64,000 nt of DNA, from NCBI GenBank assembly GCA_032209605.1, contig JASFXZ010000002.1, positions 57,786,431 through 57,850,430 on the forward strand, given 5' to 3'. The stretch comes from Mactromeris polynyma (taxonomy: Eukaryota; Mollusca; Bivalvia; Venerida; Mactridae). Positions 1 through 12,309 of the stretch are shown here, in pieces (within the stretch, counting starts at the first letter, position 1; each line of letters begins with the position of its first letter). The notes under the pieces are model-generated. The model had not been told where the DNA came from and ran no database searches. It saw nothing but the letters and a program-made list of their open reading frames with translations. A program made the position numbers and the translations under genes.

Positions 1-60
1 ATAAGTTCTAGCACTCCGATATACAGTGGCAGCACCTCACAGAACCTCGAAATGACAGGG
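1..60 (+). CDS. Possible 3' part of an upstream exon (cut by the window edge)
   Basis: Frame 1 reads ISSSTPIYSGSTSQNLEMTG and the first 60 bases have about 50% GC, against roughly a third in the following sequence, where the frame closes at 109-111. A possible donor, ACAGGG/gttgga, would leave phase 0, matching exon A at 38601 across a 38.5-kb intron. The donor is weak and the piece is short. Confidence 0.35.
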
Positions 61-2904
61 GTTGGAAGAGCTATGACATTATTCATAAACTCAGACTTTT
101 ACTTTAAATAAAAATTGGCAAAATATGCAGATGGAAACAACAATTATTTAGGCAGTATTTCAGTTGTTTAGATTTATTGAAAACAAAATGCTGGTAAATA
201 TTTATATGACTTGCAAATTTAAAGTGTAAGTCTGTGTTTCAGGCTTAAGTGAATAATGCCTCTGATTTTGAAAAGTTGAAGATTTAAAAGCCAAACTACA
301 AATGTATGATCACTATGTGTTTGATTTTGACAATCACTAAATAAATAGATAAATACAGTAAATTCTGTATTGGTATGAGTTTTGCTGAGAGAAAAGAAAA
401 CAGTATGGAGAATTGTCAGAGAGAAAACCTGCATGGTGTTGTAAGAACTGCCGGGCACTCAGTGAACCTACCTACTGATTTGATATTTCATGTGACAGTA
501 TATTCGTATAATATAGCTTCACTTTGTACAGTCACAGCTTTTACATCCAATTCTTACGTTCTGATCAATGATTGCAAACTCATTGCAATATACTTTATCT
601 GGTTCAACAGGTTTCGTATTGTAATCATCTTGATTCAACTTATTAAACCATGCTACATGTCTGTCAACGCTTGTTTTGTGTCGGCTCATGTTGCATGATG
701 GGTAATATTGTGTTTTTATGGGTATTTCATCATCTTGTACAGATTACTGGGTACATGTATTGATAAGATATATGTTTATACTTCTCATACCCAGCATGTC
801 ATTACTTCACTGCATACTCCGCTGGTTTAAGGATGGGTGCAGTGGCAATTGAATGGAAATTAAAATCATTCAGCATGAAAGTTTTACGTTGATTTATTAA
901 AATGAACTCGTGGATTTCAAGGAAACTCCTTCAATATATTGATCCATACAAACTGGGTGTACACATTGATTTAGAACTCTGTGACTTTATACAGCTGTAT
1001 GGGCGGGAAATTATTGTAGAAGTTTTATTTCAACGACTAAAGTCATATACACTCTGTTTAAACTCTTTACTAATTAAAACAAAATGCTGGTAAATATTTA
1101 TAAGATTTGGTTTTTTCATGTATTGTTTAAGGAAGATCAAAATGTAGTTTGAAAAGACAGTTTAATGATTTTGATAAAGCCTTTTTAGGCGAAATATTAA
1201 TTAATAAAGAGTTTAAACAGAATATTATTTGTCCCTACTAAGGACTCTGAGATTAAACTCTTACAATCCTTTAAAACAAGAATGGTCTTAAATTTAATGC
1301 GTTCTTTATAGAAATATAATTTGAATTGTCTTTCCTGTAGATGTTATTTTTGCGGTCCATTTGTACAAGTTACCTGTTCACAGCCATGTGAATACCAAAG
1401 GGAAATAATGCATACTTCTTGGTATGACTGTGATTAAAGAATTGTTTCCCTTGGTTGATTTTTTCCAAGTAAGGGATGTAATTACGGTGTGAATTAATCT
1501 AGAAATCTTTGATTTATTTCCCTTGTTTTATTGTTAGCTATATGATCTATAATGCAATATCTATGTACTAAGATTGATATATTTATAATAATACTTAATC
1601 TTCTGCATATACAATATTGTGTTTCTTGATATATAAATTACCCAGGGGAGGGGTGTTTCATTTTAAGCATCAAACAGTTCACATGTCGTTTTTTGTTTGA
1701 TTGTTTCTTTATCTTTGATGTCATCTACAAAGTAAGACAAAGTAAAAGTGTTGAAAATTTTGAAGTTAAACAAAGTTGTAAGCATTTTTCTGTTACAATC
1801 ATGTCTCATGTGGGTGTCTTTTTCTATATTTATCACTCAATATGCATTAAAGCAGGTCAAATCAACAAGCTATAAATTATATGAAGACATAGGAACCTTG
1901 GTAAATCTTGTTGTTAATGGATTTGTTCAGTCTGTGCATTATAAGATGATATTTATATAAGATTTTAGAGTGACTTGATATTTGAATGCTGTCACAACAT
2001 GAGTGGTTTCGGTCTAATGTAACAGACTGGTATAGCATGTTACATAATCAATAATGTTTCCTTTAATCGTGTATTGCCATGGCAACTGATTGTTTTTTGT
2101 GTGGAAAAGGCACCTGGAATCTTTGTTGGCTTGTATGACAGCCAGACATTTGAATGATAATTTTGTCATGCTTTGCTTCATTTAAGTAAAACAGAAATCT
2201 ATTAAAATATTAATATAGAGAAATATTGACTGGGCAAGGATGCTCCAGGGGTCATGTGATGGTGTTGGTGACAGCTGATTGGTTAATTGATTTTCCTTTA
2301 TTTTTGTTCTATTTCCAGGTAACATGTATAATTTGAGTCAAGTTTTCTTTGTTTGCCTTTGTCTTCCATTCTAGATGAAATCTGTAATTACAAACTGATG
2401 TGTGAAGTTACAGCAATATATCTCTCAGTGTTATTGTGCTGTAAATGCTGAAGGTTTTCAAAAAAACAAGCTATAGTTCACTTATATTCTCCTCCATAAT
2501 TTGAAAAAAAGCTTTGTGGACTCTAAGGTTAAATACTTAGTGTAAATGATCAGTTTGTTATAGATAATCACATGTTAGGATATATTTATGCAGAAACTGT
2601 ATAATTATTTAATGCCAGTATTGTTTATCTTGAGTCCGGAAAACAATTATGTGTGAATCATTTACTTGCGATTCAAAATCAGTTGAGAATACCATTATTG
2701 TGTACACTATGCCTTTTGGTCAATATCTTGCAAAACAGGTTTTCATTGGCTGACCACCTCACAGTTTGTTTACAACCATTCTCAAGTAAATAAAACTGTA
2801 ACACGAATTTCACTTCCAAGATTATGATCTGGCTTTATGTTGAACAGTGCAACCTCAAGTGCAACACCCTTTGGGAAACACAAAATTTGGCTGTTGTGGG
2901 AGGG
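61..2904. other. Non-coding, intron-like
   Basis: AT-rich, with stop codons in all frames at short spacing. Only the fold-back unit at 1054-1220 and a 27-bp duplication (184 and 1079) were noticed. Confidence 0.6.
1054..1220. repeat. Fold-back element with 24-bp arms
   Basis: Arms 1054-1077 (CTGTTTAAACTCTTTACTAA) and 1197-1220 are inverted copies with one mismatch and a 119-bp loop. The inner flank of the left arm shares acaaaatgctggtaaatatt with position 184, so part of this unit is repeated about 0.9 kb upstream. Confidence 0.7.
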
Positions 2905-3024
2905 TTGTTGCTCTCGAGAGGTTAAGATGATTGTAAATTCTTGCTTCAGGAAAATTGATGATGTTGTTGAAGATAGGTTGTATCTAATGAGAGATTCCTC
3001 TGTTGATGCTTAAGATAGGGCTGC

Positions 3025-3484
3025 TCTGTCGAGGTTAATAATCAAGAGAGGATCACTCTGGAGAGGTTGATGCTCTAAGATTGTTGCTCTGGAGAGGTTG
3101 ATGCTCAAGGGAGAGTCACTCTGGAGAGGTTGATGCTCAAGGAGGATCACTCTGGAGAGGTTGATGCTCTAAGATTGTTGCTCTGGAGAGGTTGATGCTC
3201 AAGGGAGGGTCACTCTGGAGAGGTTGATGCTCAAGGGAGGGTCACTCTGGAGAGGTTGATGCTCAAGGGAGAGTCACTCTGGAGAGGTTGATGCTCAAGG
3301 AGGATCACTCTGGAGAGGTTGATGCTCTAAGATTGTTGCTCTGGAGAGGTTGATGCTCAAGGGAGAGTCACTCTGGAGAGGTTGATGCTCAAGAGAGGGT
3401 CATTCTGGAAAGGTTGATGCTCTAGAGAGGGTCGCTCCAGAGAGGTTGGTGCTCAAGAGAGGGTCACACCAGAGAGGTTGCTCT
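3025..3484. repeat. 32-bp minisatellite
   Basis: About 14 units of gagaggttgatgctcaaggg followed by agagtcactctg, with variants that replace part of the unit by taagattgttgct. Degenerate copies extend left to about 2905. The words correspond on the other strand to the Tigger-like MITE at 21764. Confidence 0.93.
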
Positions 3485-4083
3485 GTATCATATTATTACA
3501 TTTACTTAGTTATCTGACCTAGCATGAAATATGTCATTGTCCTTTTGGAGTGATTACCTGGTAGAGGAAATATTATAACTGAAAGTCATCAAGCAGTTTG
3601 TTGACCAAGATAAACCAGATATGATACTTTTCATGTGCTTGTATGTTTGTCTGAACAACTTCAGTGTAAATATTGTAGTACAATACAATGGAGTTAAAGA
3701 GCAGTGATCCTTCAATAATCTCTTCTTTCATTGTTGTCCTTTATCACTATTAAATCCCTACTTGACATTTTGTTACAATGACTTAGAGTAGTTATAAGAG
3801 TCAATTAGATTTTAATTGGTATGTCTTGAAGAATACTTAGATTCCTTGTAAGTAGCAAATACTTGAACAGAAGGACACAATATAAGCATTATTTACCAAA
3901 CAAGTTGTTATGATTTTAAGTTATTAATTCCTATATATTTGAAAGACATTATGTACATAAATGCCATCTGTAGGTATAAAATGATTATCAAAGAGTGACA
4001 TATTGTCATGAATACCCATATAATGAGGTGTTAATCATGTTTGAATTCAGTGACTGGTATTATTTTGTTAAATATATGTTCAT

Positions 4084-5310
4084 TAGGGCTGACTATTGCA
4101 GCCAAATTTACTATCACGATAGTTATCGATAGTCAAAAGTACTATCACGATAGACTATCAATAGTTGACTTCACTATTGCGATACTATCACGATAGTTTC
4201 GATAGTTTACATACTGTATATTTTCAATCAGTTGATTAAACATTTTATGTTAATACCTGTTATAAACAGACAAATTATGAAAATGTTGCTTTTTCTAGCT
4301 TTAATGAACTATTCTTGAACATATATTCATAATTAACTAAACATAAATCACTAATGTTAAGCACATCATTTTATTTTTTAGTTTGTTTAACTATTATGCA
4401 GTGACTTATAGCTTACAAATAATAGAATGTGCTTAACATTATTACACTCCTGTGTTTAGATACAGATGAACTTATACAGAAACAAAGAACAAAATTTGAG
4501 TGTCAACAATAATGATATTCTCATTAATCTCATAATCATTAATCAGTCCCTGCTTTCTACTGATTTGTTCTTCTTCAGGAAGATTAGTTTGTCAACATGT
4601 TTTGATTTCAAGGCTGACCGCTGGGCTGTGACTATGTCACCAGCTGTTGAATGTCACAGTCACGTGCAAGAAGCAATATATTTTTAAAACACTCGACTGT
4701 ACATAAAAACTAGGCCACAAATGATACATAAATTAAACATACAGTGATGTAAATTATATGTGAATAGTCATAGGACATAGTATGAGACATAAATCATCAG
4801 TTTATACACACAAAAATAATAGTTATCTGAATTTATCATAATAATTTTCATTCCTCGTAAAATTCGGAGCGGACGGCATTATGGACCGTACAGATTTTAT
4901 CGTATACTAGACACGAAAACGAAAGTGATTGCATGGTTATCACAGACATTGAGAACCGCATTTATCATCAAAATTGAGTGGAATAAAACATTCGCCAACG
5001 GTAAATTTAGAAATTCATACTTTTCGACGGGACAGCTTTTCGACTATTTGATTTTTCTTTAGCCATTTTCCGAAAATAAACGGTGATAACTGAAATTTTT
5101 CACCAGTCAATTTGTCCGACAATAACAGAAATCCGTTTTTTTCGGCGAAAGGAAATCAACTTCAAACCGCAAAGGCAACTATCGGAAAAGTCGATAGCTG
5201 TCTCAACTATCGGCGATAGTATCGATAGTGTGAAATAGCAATCGACTATTGACTATCGTGTCTGCAACAATCGTGATAGGTCGATAGTATCGACTATCGT
5301 TACACCCCTA
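4084..5310. mobile_element. Non-autonomous hAT-like element with 8-bp target duplication
   Basis: Identical 8-bp copies of ATGTTCAT flank the element (4076-4083 and 5311-5318), the hallmark duplication of hAT insertions. The ends read TAGGGCTGAC and, on the other strand, TAGGGGTGTAACGATAG. Both subterminal regions (4110-4210 and 5185-5300) are packed with TATCGATAG/ACTATCG motifs, likely transposase-binding repeats. The 1.2-kb body has no transposase frame. The longest open frame (4466-4687) looks non-coding. Confidence 0.88.
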
Positions 5311-5318
5311 ATGTTCAT

Positions 5319-6561
5319 AGAGGTAAAACGAGTCTTGGGTCAATGCCAATCTATCTCTCACTCACTGTGACCACATATCCTCCAATCTGCAGTTTGTGTG
5401 TTCACCTTGCTTATTCTCATTTAAAAACGCACAGTTTTTGTCTTGTGAAATGTTTACAGAGCATCAATTTATTGCTTTTTGAAACTTCTTTTGCTTGAAA
5501 ATGCCTGTTGATTGTAATTGGATATATCATACATGTTGCACAAACATGAAATAATATCATTTAAAGTCCTTTTCTTTTATTCCTATGTAAGTCCACGAAA
5601 CTTGAGAAAATCTGTATTGAGCATTTCTAAATGTACTGAGTATATTATTGATTGAAGAGAATACATCTTGACTTCTGCAATCGTCTTCCAGCCTGTGTCA
5701 TATGGAGAAGTCAGTGTTTTTCTTACAGTTTCTAGAAGTTGACTGATGAGCATGAAATTGGAAATTTCCTAAAAATGTCCAGATTGGAGAAAAACAGCAG
5801 GGACAATGGTTAGGTCAAGTGATCCCCATAGATAATTGAAATATTGCTGAAAAACAAATCATTTTATCAATAAACAACAAATAAAACCATATAGTATTGT
5901 GCTAAAATCTTAAATAATGTAACTAGCTAAAATCCTTCGGTCTATTTGCACATTTACACTTGTTTACAGTTTGGCTCAACAAAGTCTAGATGTAAATATT
6001 TTCCACTCAACTCAAGGTTAATATTTACTTGTAAGGTCAAAAAAGAAACATTTTCCTTTCATGACAGATTTGAGTTTATTAAATTCCTTTCTGATAATAA
6101 TCTAAATCATCTTAAAATTGACTTGGCTGAAGGCTAATAAAAGAATTGAATATTCAATATTTGTAGAAAACATTTCTGATTAGTCTGATTATTATCTTTA
6201 ACTTAGGTCAGCATGAAGGTTACGTTCATGTTTGTGACACATCTTTTGCAACATATTGATTGAAGTTAGATTAAGGTATTACTTTTCATAGCCTATTTTT
6301 CAGCTATTTCTATAGCGGTTATTCAACCATATTCCCAAAGGCAGAAAGTTTCTTGTTTTCAATTTTTATGAAGAATTTATCAATAGTCATTCTGAAAAAT
6401 CTGAAAAAAATCAAATTGAATCTTTTCAATTCAATATGGCATGAGTTCAAAATTACCAGTTTATGTGTGTCTTTTTGTTTCATTATCTCTGAAAGTTTTA
6501 CTCATTTATTAGTGAAATTCCTAATGCTTTAATTATGCTTTGTTGCCTAAAAAGCCATTAT
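5319..6561. other. Non-coding gap
   Basis: AT-rich sequence between the hAT element and the 42-bp array. No gene, RNA or clear repeat was seen. Confidence 0.6.
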
Positions 6562-8650
6562 AACAACCCTGCTCGGATATAGATACTGACATTCATAGCC
6601 AGTAACAATCCTGCTCAGATATAGATACTGATATTCATAGCCAGTAACAATCCTGCTCAGATATAGATACTGACATTTACAGCCAGTAACAACCCTGCTC
6701 AGATATAGATACTGATATTAACAGCCAGTAACAACCCTGCTCAGATATAGATACTGACATTTACAGCCAGTAACAACCCTGCTCAGATATAGATAGTGAT
6801 ATTTACAGCCAGTAACAACCCTGCTCAGATATAGATACTGATATTAACAGCCAGTTACAACCCTGCTCAGATATAGATACTGATATTAACAGCCAGTAAC
6901 AACCCTGCTCAGATATAGATACTGATATTTACAGCCAGTAACAACCCTGCTCAGATATAGATAGTGATATTAACAGCCAGTAACAACCCTGCTCAGATAT
7001 AGATAGTGATATTTACAGCCAGTAACAACCCTGCTCAGATATAGATAGTGATATTTACAGCCAGTAACAACCCTGCTCAGATATAGATAGGGATATTAAC
7101 AGCCAGTAACAACTCTGCTCAGATATAGATAGTGATATTTACAGCCAGTAACAACCCTGCTCAGATATAGATACTGATATTTACAGCCAGTAACAACCCT
7201 GCTCAGATATAGATAGTGATATTAACAGCCAGTAACAACCCTGCTCAGATATAGATAGTGACATTTACAGCCAGTAACAACCCTGCTCAGATATAGATAG
7301 TGATATTTACAGCCAGTAACAACCCTGCTCAGATATAGATACTGATATGTACAGCCAGTAACAACCCTGCTCAGATATAGATACTGATATTAACAGCCAG
7401 TAACAACCCTGCTCAGATATAGATACTGATATTTACAGCCAGTAACAACCCTGCTCAGATAAAGATACTGACATTTACAGCCAGTAACAACCCTGCTCAG
7501 ATAAAGATACTGACATTTACAGCCAGTAACAACCCTGCTCAGATAAAGATACTGACATTTACAGCCAGTAACAACCCTGCTCAGATATAGATACTGATAT
7601 TAACAGCAGGTAACAACCCTGCTCGGATATAGATACTGATATTTACAGCCAGTAACAACCCTGCTCAGATAAAGATACTGACATTTACAGCCAGTAACAA
7701 CCCTGCTCAGATATAGATAGTGATATTAACAGCCAGTAACAACCCTGCTCAGATATAGATAGTGATATTTACAGCCAGTAACGACCGTGCTCAGATAAAG
7801 ATACTGACATTTACAGCCAGTAACAACCCTACTCGGATATAGATACTGATATTAACAGCCAGTAACAACCCTGCTCAGATATAGATAGTGATATTTACAG
7901 CCAGTAACAACCGTGCTCAGATAAAGATACTGATATTAACAGCGGGTAACAACCCTGCTCGGATATAGATACTGATATTAACAGCCAGTAACAACCCTGC
8001 TCAGATATAGATACTGATATTAACAGCCAGTAACAACCCTGCTCGGATATAGATACTGATATTAACAGCCAGTAACAACCCTGCTCAGATATAGATACTG
8101 ATATTAACAGCGGGTAACAACCCTGCTCAGATATAGATACTGATATTAACAGCCAGTAACAACCCTGCTCAGATATAGATACTGATATTTACAGCCAGTA
8201 ACAACCCTTCTCAGATAAAGATACTGATATTAACAGCCAGTAACAACCCTGCTCAGATATAGATACTGATATTAACAGCCAGTAACAACCCTGCTCAGAT
8301 ATAGATACTGATATTAACAGCCAGTAACAACCCTGCTCAGATATAGATACTGATATTAACAGCGGGTAACAACCCTGCTCAGATATAGATACTGATATTA
8401 ACAGCGGGTAACAACCCTGCTCAGATATAGATACTGATATTAACAGCCAGTAACAACCCTGCTCAGATATAGATACTGATATTAACAGCCAGTAACAACC
8501 CTGCTCGGATATAGATAGTGATATAACAGCGGGTAACAACCCTGCTCAGATATAGATACTGATATTAACAGCCAGTAACAACCCTGCTCAGGTATAGATA
8601 CTGACATTAACAGCCAGTAACAACCCTGCTCAGATATAGATACTGATATT
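6562..8650. repeat. 42-bp minisatellite, about 50 copies
   Basis: The unit aacaaccctgctcagatata continues gatactgatattaacagccagt. Variants are scattered (gatagtg, tttaca, aaagat, gcgggt). As 42 is a multiple of three, the minus strand gives an artificial 14-residue repeat frame (8189-8539). It is the largest array in the window. Confidence 0.98.
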
Positions 8651-8781
8651 AGTCATGTTTATATAGAACATTAAATAAAGATTGGTTCTATTTAAAGACT
8701 CTGTATCAATTCAGGATTAGTCATGTTTATAGAACATTAAATAAAGATTGGTTCTAGTTAAAGACTGTATTGATTCCGATT
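8651..8781. repeat. 68-bp direct duplication
   Basis: Two copies of agtcatgtttatatagaaca..aaagattggttctat (8651-8718 and 8719-8781) with small indels lie immediately after the 42-bp array. Confidence 0.85.
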
Positions 8782-8985
8782 GACTTTAATTAACGAATCC
8801 ATTAATTATGAAATTTAATGCACCATCACTTACAAGTGTCCAATTTCTGTAAAATTTGTTAAGTCATTAACTGCTACAAATGGAAGATTGCATTTTATGA
8901 TTGAGCACACATCCTGTTGAATGTTGTCGCATTGTTTGTGCCTGAAGGTGTTGTAATATGGTAATCAATTTATTGCCTCATTGTT

Positions 8986-9031
8986 TCCAGGAAATTTTAT
9001 ATCCATTTCCAGGAAATTTTATATCCATTTA
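8986..9031. repeat. 23-bp direct duplication
   Basis: Two adjacent identical copies of ttccaggaaattttatatcc followed by att. Confidence 0.85.
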
Positions 9032-9204
9032 ACATGCAACTGTGTGCTTTATTCCTGTTTGTTTATTTGAAAGTTGGCACCGATATGGCATTACATGGTT
9101 ATACTGCAACTGACATGTTAATAATGCTTTAATGTTGTTAAAGCTGCTTTTTCTGTAATCATGTTATCATGTTTTGAACAGAAATAGAATATTTTGCTGC
9201 TTTG

Positions 9205-9451
9205 TCAGCCATTATAAGGTAATGGCTGAATTATGTCGTCCGTGTCTGCCCCCTGGATTTCAATTTGTTTCATGGTACCATCAGGACAGATCTCATTGTT
9301 GGTTAGAAGTCTGGATGAGGCAATTTGACTGTATATAATGTTCTTTGTTTGCAGCTTCTGATTCATGTTGGGAAGTTGTTCAAAAAAGCAATTTAGTTCA
9401 TGTTGGTAACCCAGGAACAACATCTGACAGCCATTCATAACCGAAATACTG
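9205..9451 (-). CDS. Unrecognised minus-strand coding-like segment
   Basis: The minus strand is open for 116 codons to a TAA at 9205. The first third is a hydrophobic AT-rich translation, but from about 9451, after an acceptor-like tttttttcgacag, the sequence becomes protein-like: MNGCQMLFLGYQHELNCFFE, QLPNMNQKLQTKNIIYSQIA, and a tail with EICPDGTMKQIEIQGADTDD. I recognise no family. It could be the last exon of a nested gene, a fragment captured by a repeat, or chance. Confidence 0.25.
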
Positions 9452-9671
9452 TCGAAAAAAAATATAGTAAAAAGAAATAGAAATATCCTATAATTTGAGC
9501 AAAACATTAGAAGCATGAAACTAAAAGAACATAAAAATATATAAATATAGAACATGTGATTATTGTAATTTGCTCCAATTGAATATTACTTAGATTCATT
9601 TTTTATCAAATAGGTAAAAAAAATTTGACATTTTCTGTATTTAGTAATGTTCATCTAAGCATGTGAGATAT

Positions 9672-10627
9672 AGGAGAGTACAGGCATATGAGACAGTTGC
9701 TTTATGTGACACAAGAGTGTACACGCATATCAGACAGTTGCTTTATGTGACACAAGAGTGTACACGCATATCAGACAGTTGCTTTATGTGACACAAGAGT
9801 GTACACGCATATCAGACAGTTGCTTTAGGTGACAGAGGAGTGTACACGCATATCAGACAGTTGCTTTAGGTGACAGAGGAGTGTACACGCATATCAGACA
9901 GTCGCTTTAGGTGACAGAGGAGTGTACACGCATATGAGACAGTCGCTTTAGGTGACACAGGAGTGTACACGCATATGAGACAGTTGCTTTAGGTGACAGA
10001 GGAGTGTACACGCATATGAGACAGTTGCTTTAGGTGACAGAGGAGTGTACACGCATATGAGATAGTTGCTTTAGGTGTCAACGGAGTGTACAAGCATATC
10101 AGACAGTTGCTTTATGTGACACAGGAGTGTGCACGCATATGAGACAGTTGCTTTAGGTGACACAGGAGTGTACACGCATATGAGACAGTTGCTTTATTTG
10201 ACACAGGAGTGTACAAGCATATGAGACTGTTGCTTTATGTGACACAGGAGTGTACAAGCATATCAGACATCTGTTTTAGGTGACCCAGGAGTGTGCAAGC
10301 ATATGAGACTGTTGCTTTATGTGACACAGGAGTGTACAAGCATATCAGACATCTGTTTTAGGTGACCCAGGAGTGTGCAAGCATATGAGACAGTTGCTTT
10401 AGGTGACACAGGAGTGTAAAAGCATATGAGACAGTTGCTTTAGGTGTCTACGGAGTGTAAAAGCATATCAGACAGTTGCTTTATGTGACACAAGAGTGTA
10501 CCAGCATATGAGACAGTTGCTTTAGGTGACACAAGAGTGTACCAGTATATGAGACAGTTGCTTTAGTGACACAAGAGTGTGTACAAGCATATGAGACCGT
10601 TGCTTTATGTGTCACAGGAGTGTGCAG
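9672..10627. repeat. 41-bp minisatellite, about 23 copies
   Basis: The unit catatgagacagttgcttta continues ggtgacacaggagtgtacacg. Subtypes cluster (atgtgacacaag on the left, tctgttttaggtgacccagg in the middle), which suggests block duplication. Confidence 0.97.
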
Positions 10628-11035
10628 GCAATTTAGCTGTACTTCGTAAACTTGAATGTCCTCAGGTGAGAGAACTGATGGACTTTATCATTATAATTGG
10701 CTTAATAGCAAGTTTTTCATCAGAAAACAATCTTGTCAGGTACACAGGGATCAATCGATTTATGACAGAAAGGGTTCCTCAGTACATTAACAGATTAATG
10801 TATTCCATTCATTGTCAAGGGATTTTCATATTTGTTATTTATTCAGTATTGTACAATATTTGAATCATAGTAATAAACTTCTACTTGTAATAAAAAATGT
10901 ATTCAGTTTTTCCAGTCACGCTAGATTACCAGGGTAGAATCATTTAATGTTTCAAAAAGTTTTTGCTTAATATTAAAGAATAAGTCTGCTCTATTTCTTT
11001 GTGGAGAACTTTGCTTATTACGACAGGATTTGAAA

Positions 11036-11130
11036 AAGGTGCAGAACCATCTGAGTAGGACAAATATCCGGCAAATCTTGTAGCTTTTTGCAAGGTGCCT
11101 GACGGTGACCTAATGTCAGGCAAGTTAATG
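11036..11130 (+). repeat. Dispersed repeat (cttgtagctttttgcaaggt family)
   Basis: The words ggacaaatatccggcaaatc and ttgtagctttttgcaaggtg recur in inverse orientation at 57905-58030 with about the same spacing. The class is not identified. Confidence 0.65.
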
Positions 11131-11714
11131 AGCTATAATGCAGTTTTCAGTATACTATCTAAATATCTGGCAATGTTTTAAGCAATTTCAGGAAGAATGT
11201 CATGAAACTGACATGACAGTACAATACTTAACCTGCAGTGTTACCAGTACGCCCATACATGGTAACAAGTTGAACTTATTTGTACTGAAGCGTGTTGTGT
11301 TGATATATCTGTTGTCACGGAGATCACAACATCCTGTTATCTTCATTGTCTGTAATATTGTCAGTTTATCACATACAAGTTGTCAACTCTCATATTGATA
11401 GATAAAGTATTTCATTTTAAAGATAACTTCAGATTCTGTCAGTCATGACCCCTGTGATAAATAAACTAATTCATTCAGTAAGTAGATGTGGGAAAATATG
11501 TTTACTTTTGTTGAAACAGTTATAACTGTCGTGATAACAAGCTTTACTTTCTGTTTTGCTCTTCCTAAATCTCAGTATTGGTAAAAGTCTTCTTTCCATT
11601 TACGAAAAACATGGTTTTGTTGACACATTACTTTTACTAGAGAACTGATGGGAAATGGCTTTAAATTTTTAACATATTGTTTATAATTACTTATTTCAAT
11701 TAGTTAATTAAATA

Positions 11715-11892
11715 CAGTTGGACCTCGGTTCATTCAAATTCATTGGGTCTGAAATTTTATTTCAAATAATACATGGTTTCAAAAGCCCATTGCAATTTGA
11801 TGTGCCTAAAAAGATACATCAGGGCCTGATATTTATTTTGGGTTATACCAAGTATTCGGATAGAAGCTTGTCGAATAAACGAGGTCTGACTG
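11715..11892. mobile_element. Tigger/pogo-like MITE
   Basis: The 178-bp element is flanked by TA (11713-11714 and 11893-11894). The ends CAGTTGGACCTCGGTTCATT and, on the other strand, CAGTCAGACCTCGTTTATTC form inverted repeats of the CAGT..CCTC type seen in pogo/Tigger-derived MITEs. A second copy lies at 39003-39181. Confidence 0.8.
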
Positions 11893-12234
11893 TAATTTGC
11901 ATTAGATATAAGAACTCCTTCATTTTCGTAACAAAATGATATTTTACTACTGTGATATGATGTCAGACCATCTGCGTTGAATTTTATTTTCTTCTCAGTG
12001 TGGATTTATGTAGTAATAGTATGAATTTTATTACAACTTACTGCGGACATGTGAGGTTTTATTGTTACCGTGGCCTGAGGGGATGTGTCATCTGGAGAGA
12101 TTGTCAACTCTACTGTAAAATTTGAACTGATCATTAACTGTGGCTTTGAGCCACTGTATAATTTGCTGGTATTTAAAGTTAATTAACTCTTGACCAATTT
12201 GTTCTTGCGTGTAAGTCCTTTGTTTTAGTGAATA

Positions 12235-12309
12235 ATGTATAATTCTGCAGCTACAAAGTCACACGCCATTGTCCCCCTAGACTGCTCTAGGAAACACACG
12301 AGAAATCAG
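12235..12309 (+). CDS. Candidate alternative first coding exon of the KASH gene
   Basis: An ATG at 12235 opens 25 codons (MYNSAATKSHAIVPLDCSRK then HTRNQ) ending at a strong donor CAG/gtatgt in phase 0, the phase needed by the exon at 38601. The segment is visibly richer in C than its surroundings. An in-frame TGA lies just upstream (12229), so it reads as a first exon. Alternatively an acceptor ctgcag at 12245-12250 would make it a 59-nt internal exon (12251-12309) with upstream phase 1. No transcript evidence is available and a chance match remains possible. Confidence 0.4.

Noticed and set aside
8189..8539. 116-codon minus-strand frame with SISEQGCYWLLISV repeats
   Set aside because: It is a by-product of the 42-bp tandem unit, which is a multiple of three. 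No start context or flanking gene structure.
6562..8650. CRISPR-like array
   Set aside because: Repeats are directly tandem without unique spacers, and the context is an animal intron.
10579..10863. 94-codon + frame starting MYKHMRPLLYVSQECAG
   Set aside because: It starts in the last unit of the 41-bp array and runs into AT-rich sequence with a hydrophobic, low-information end.
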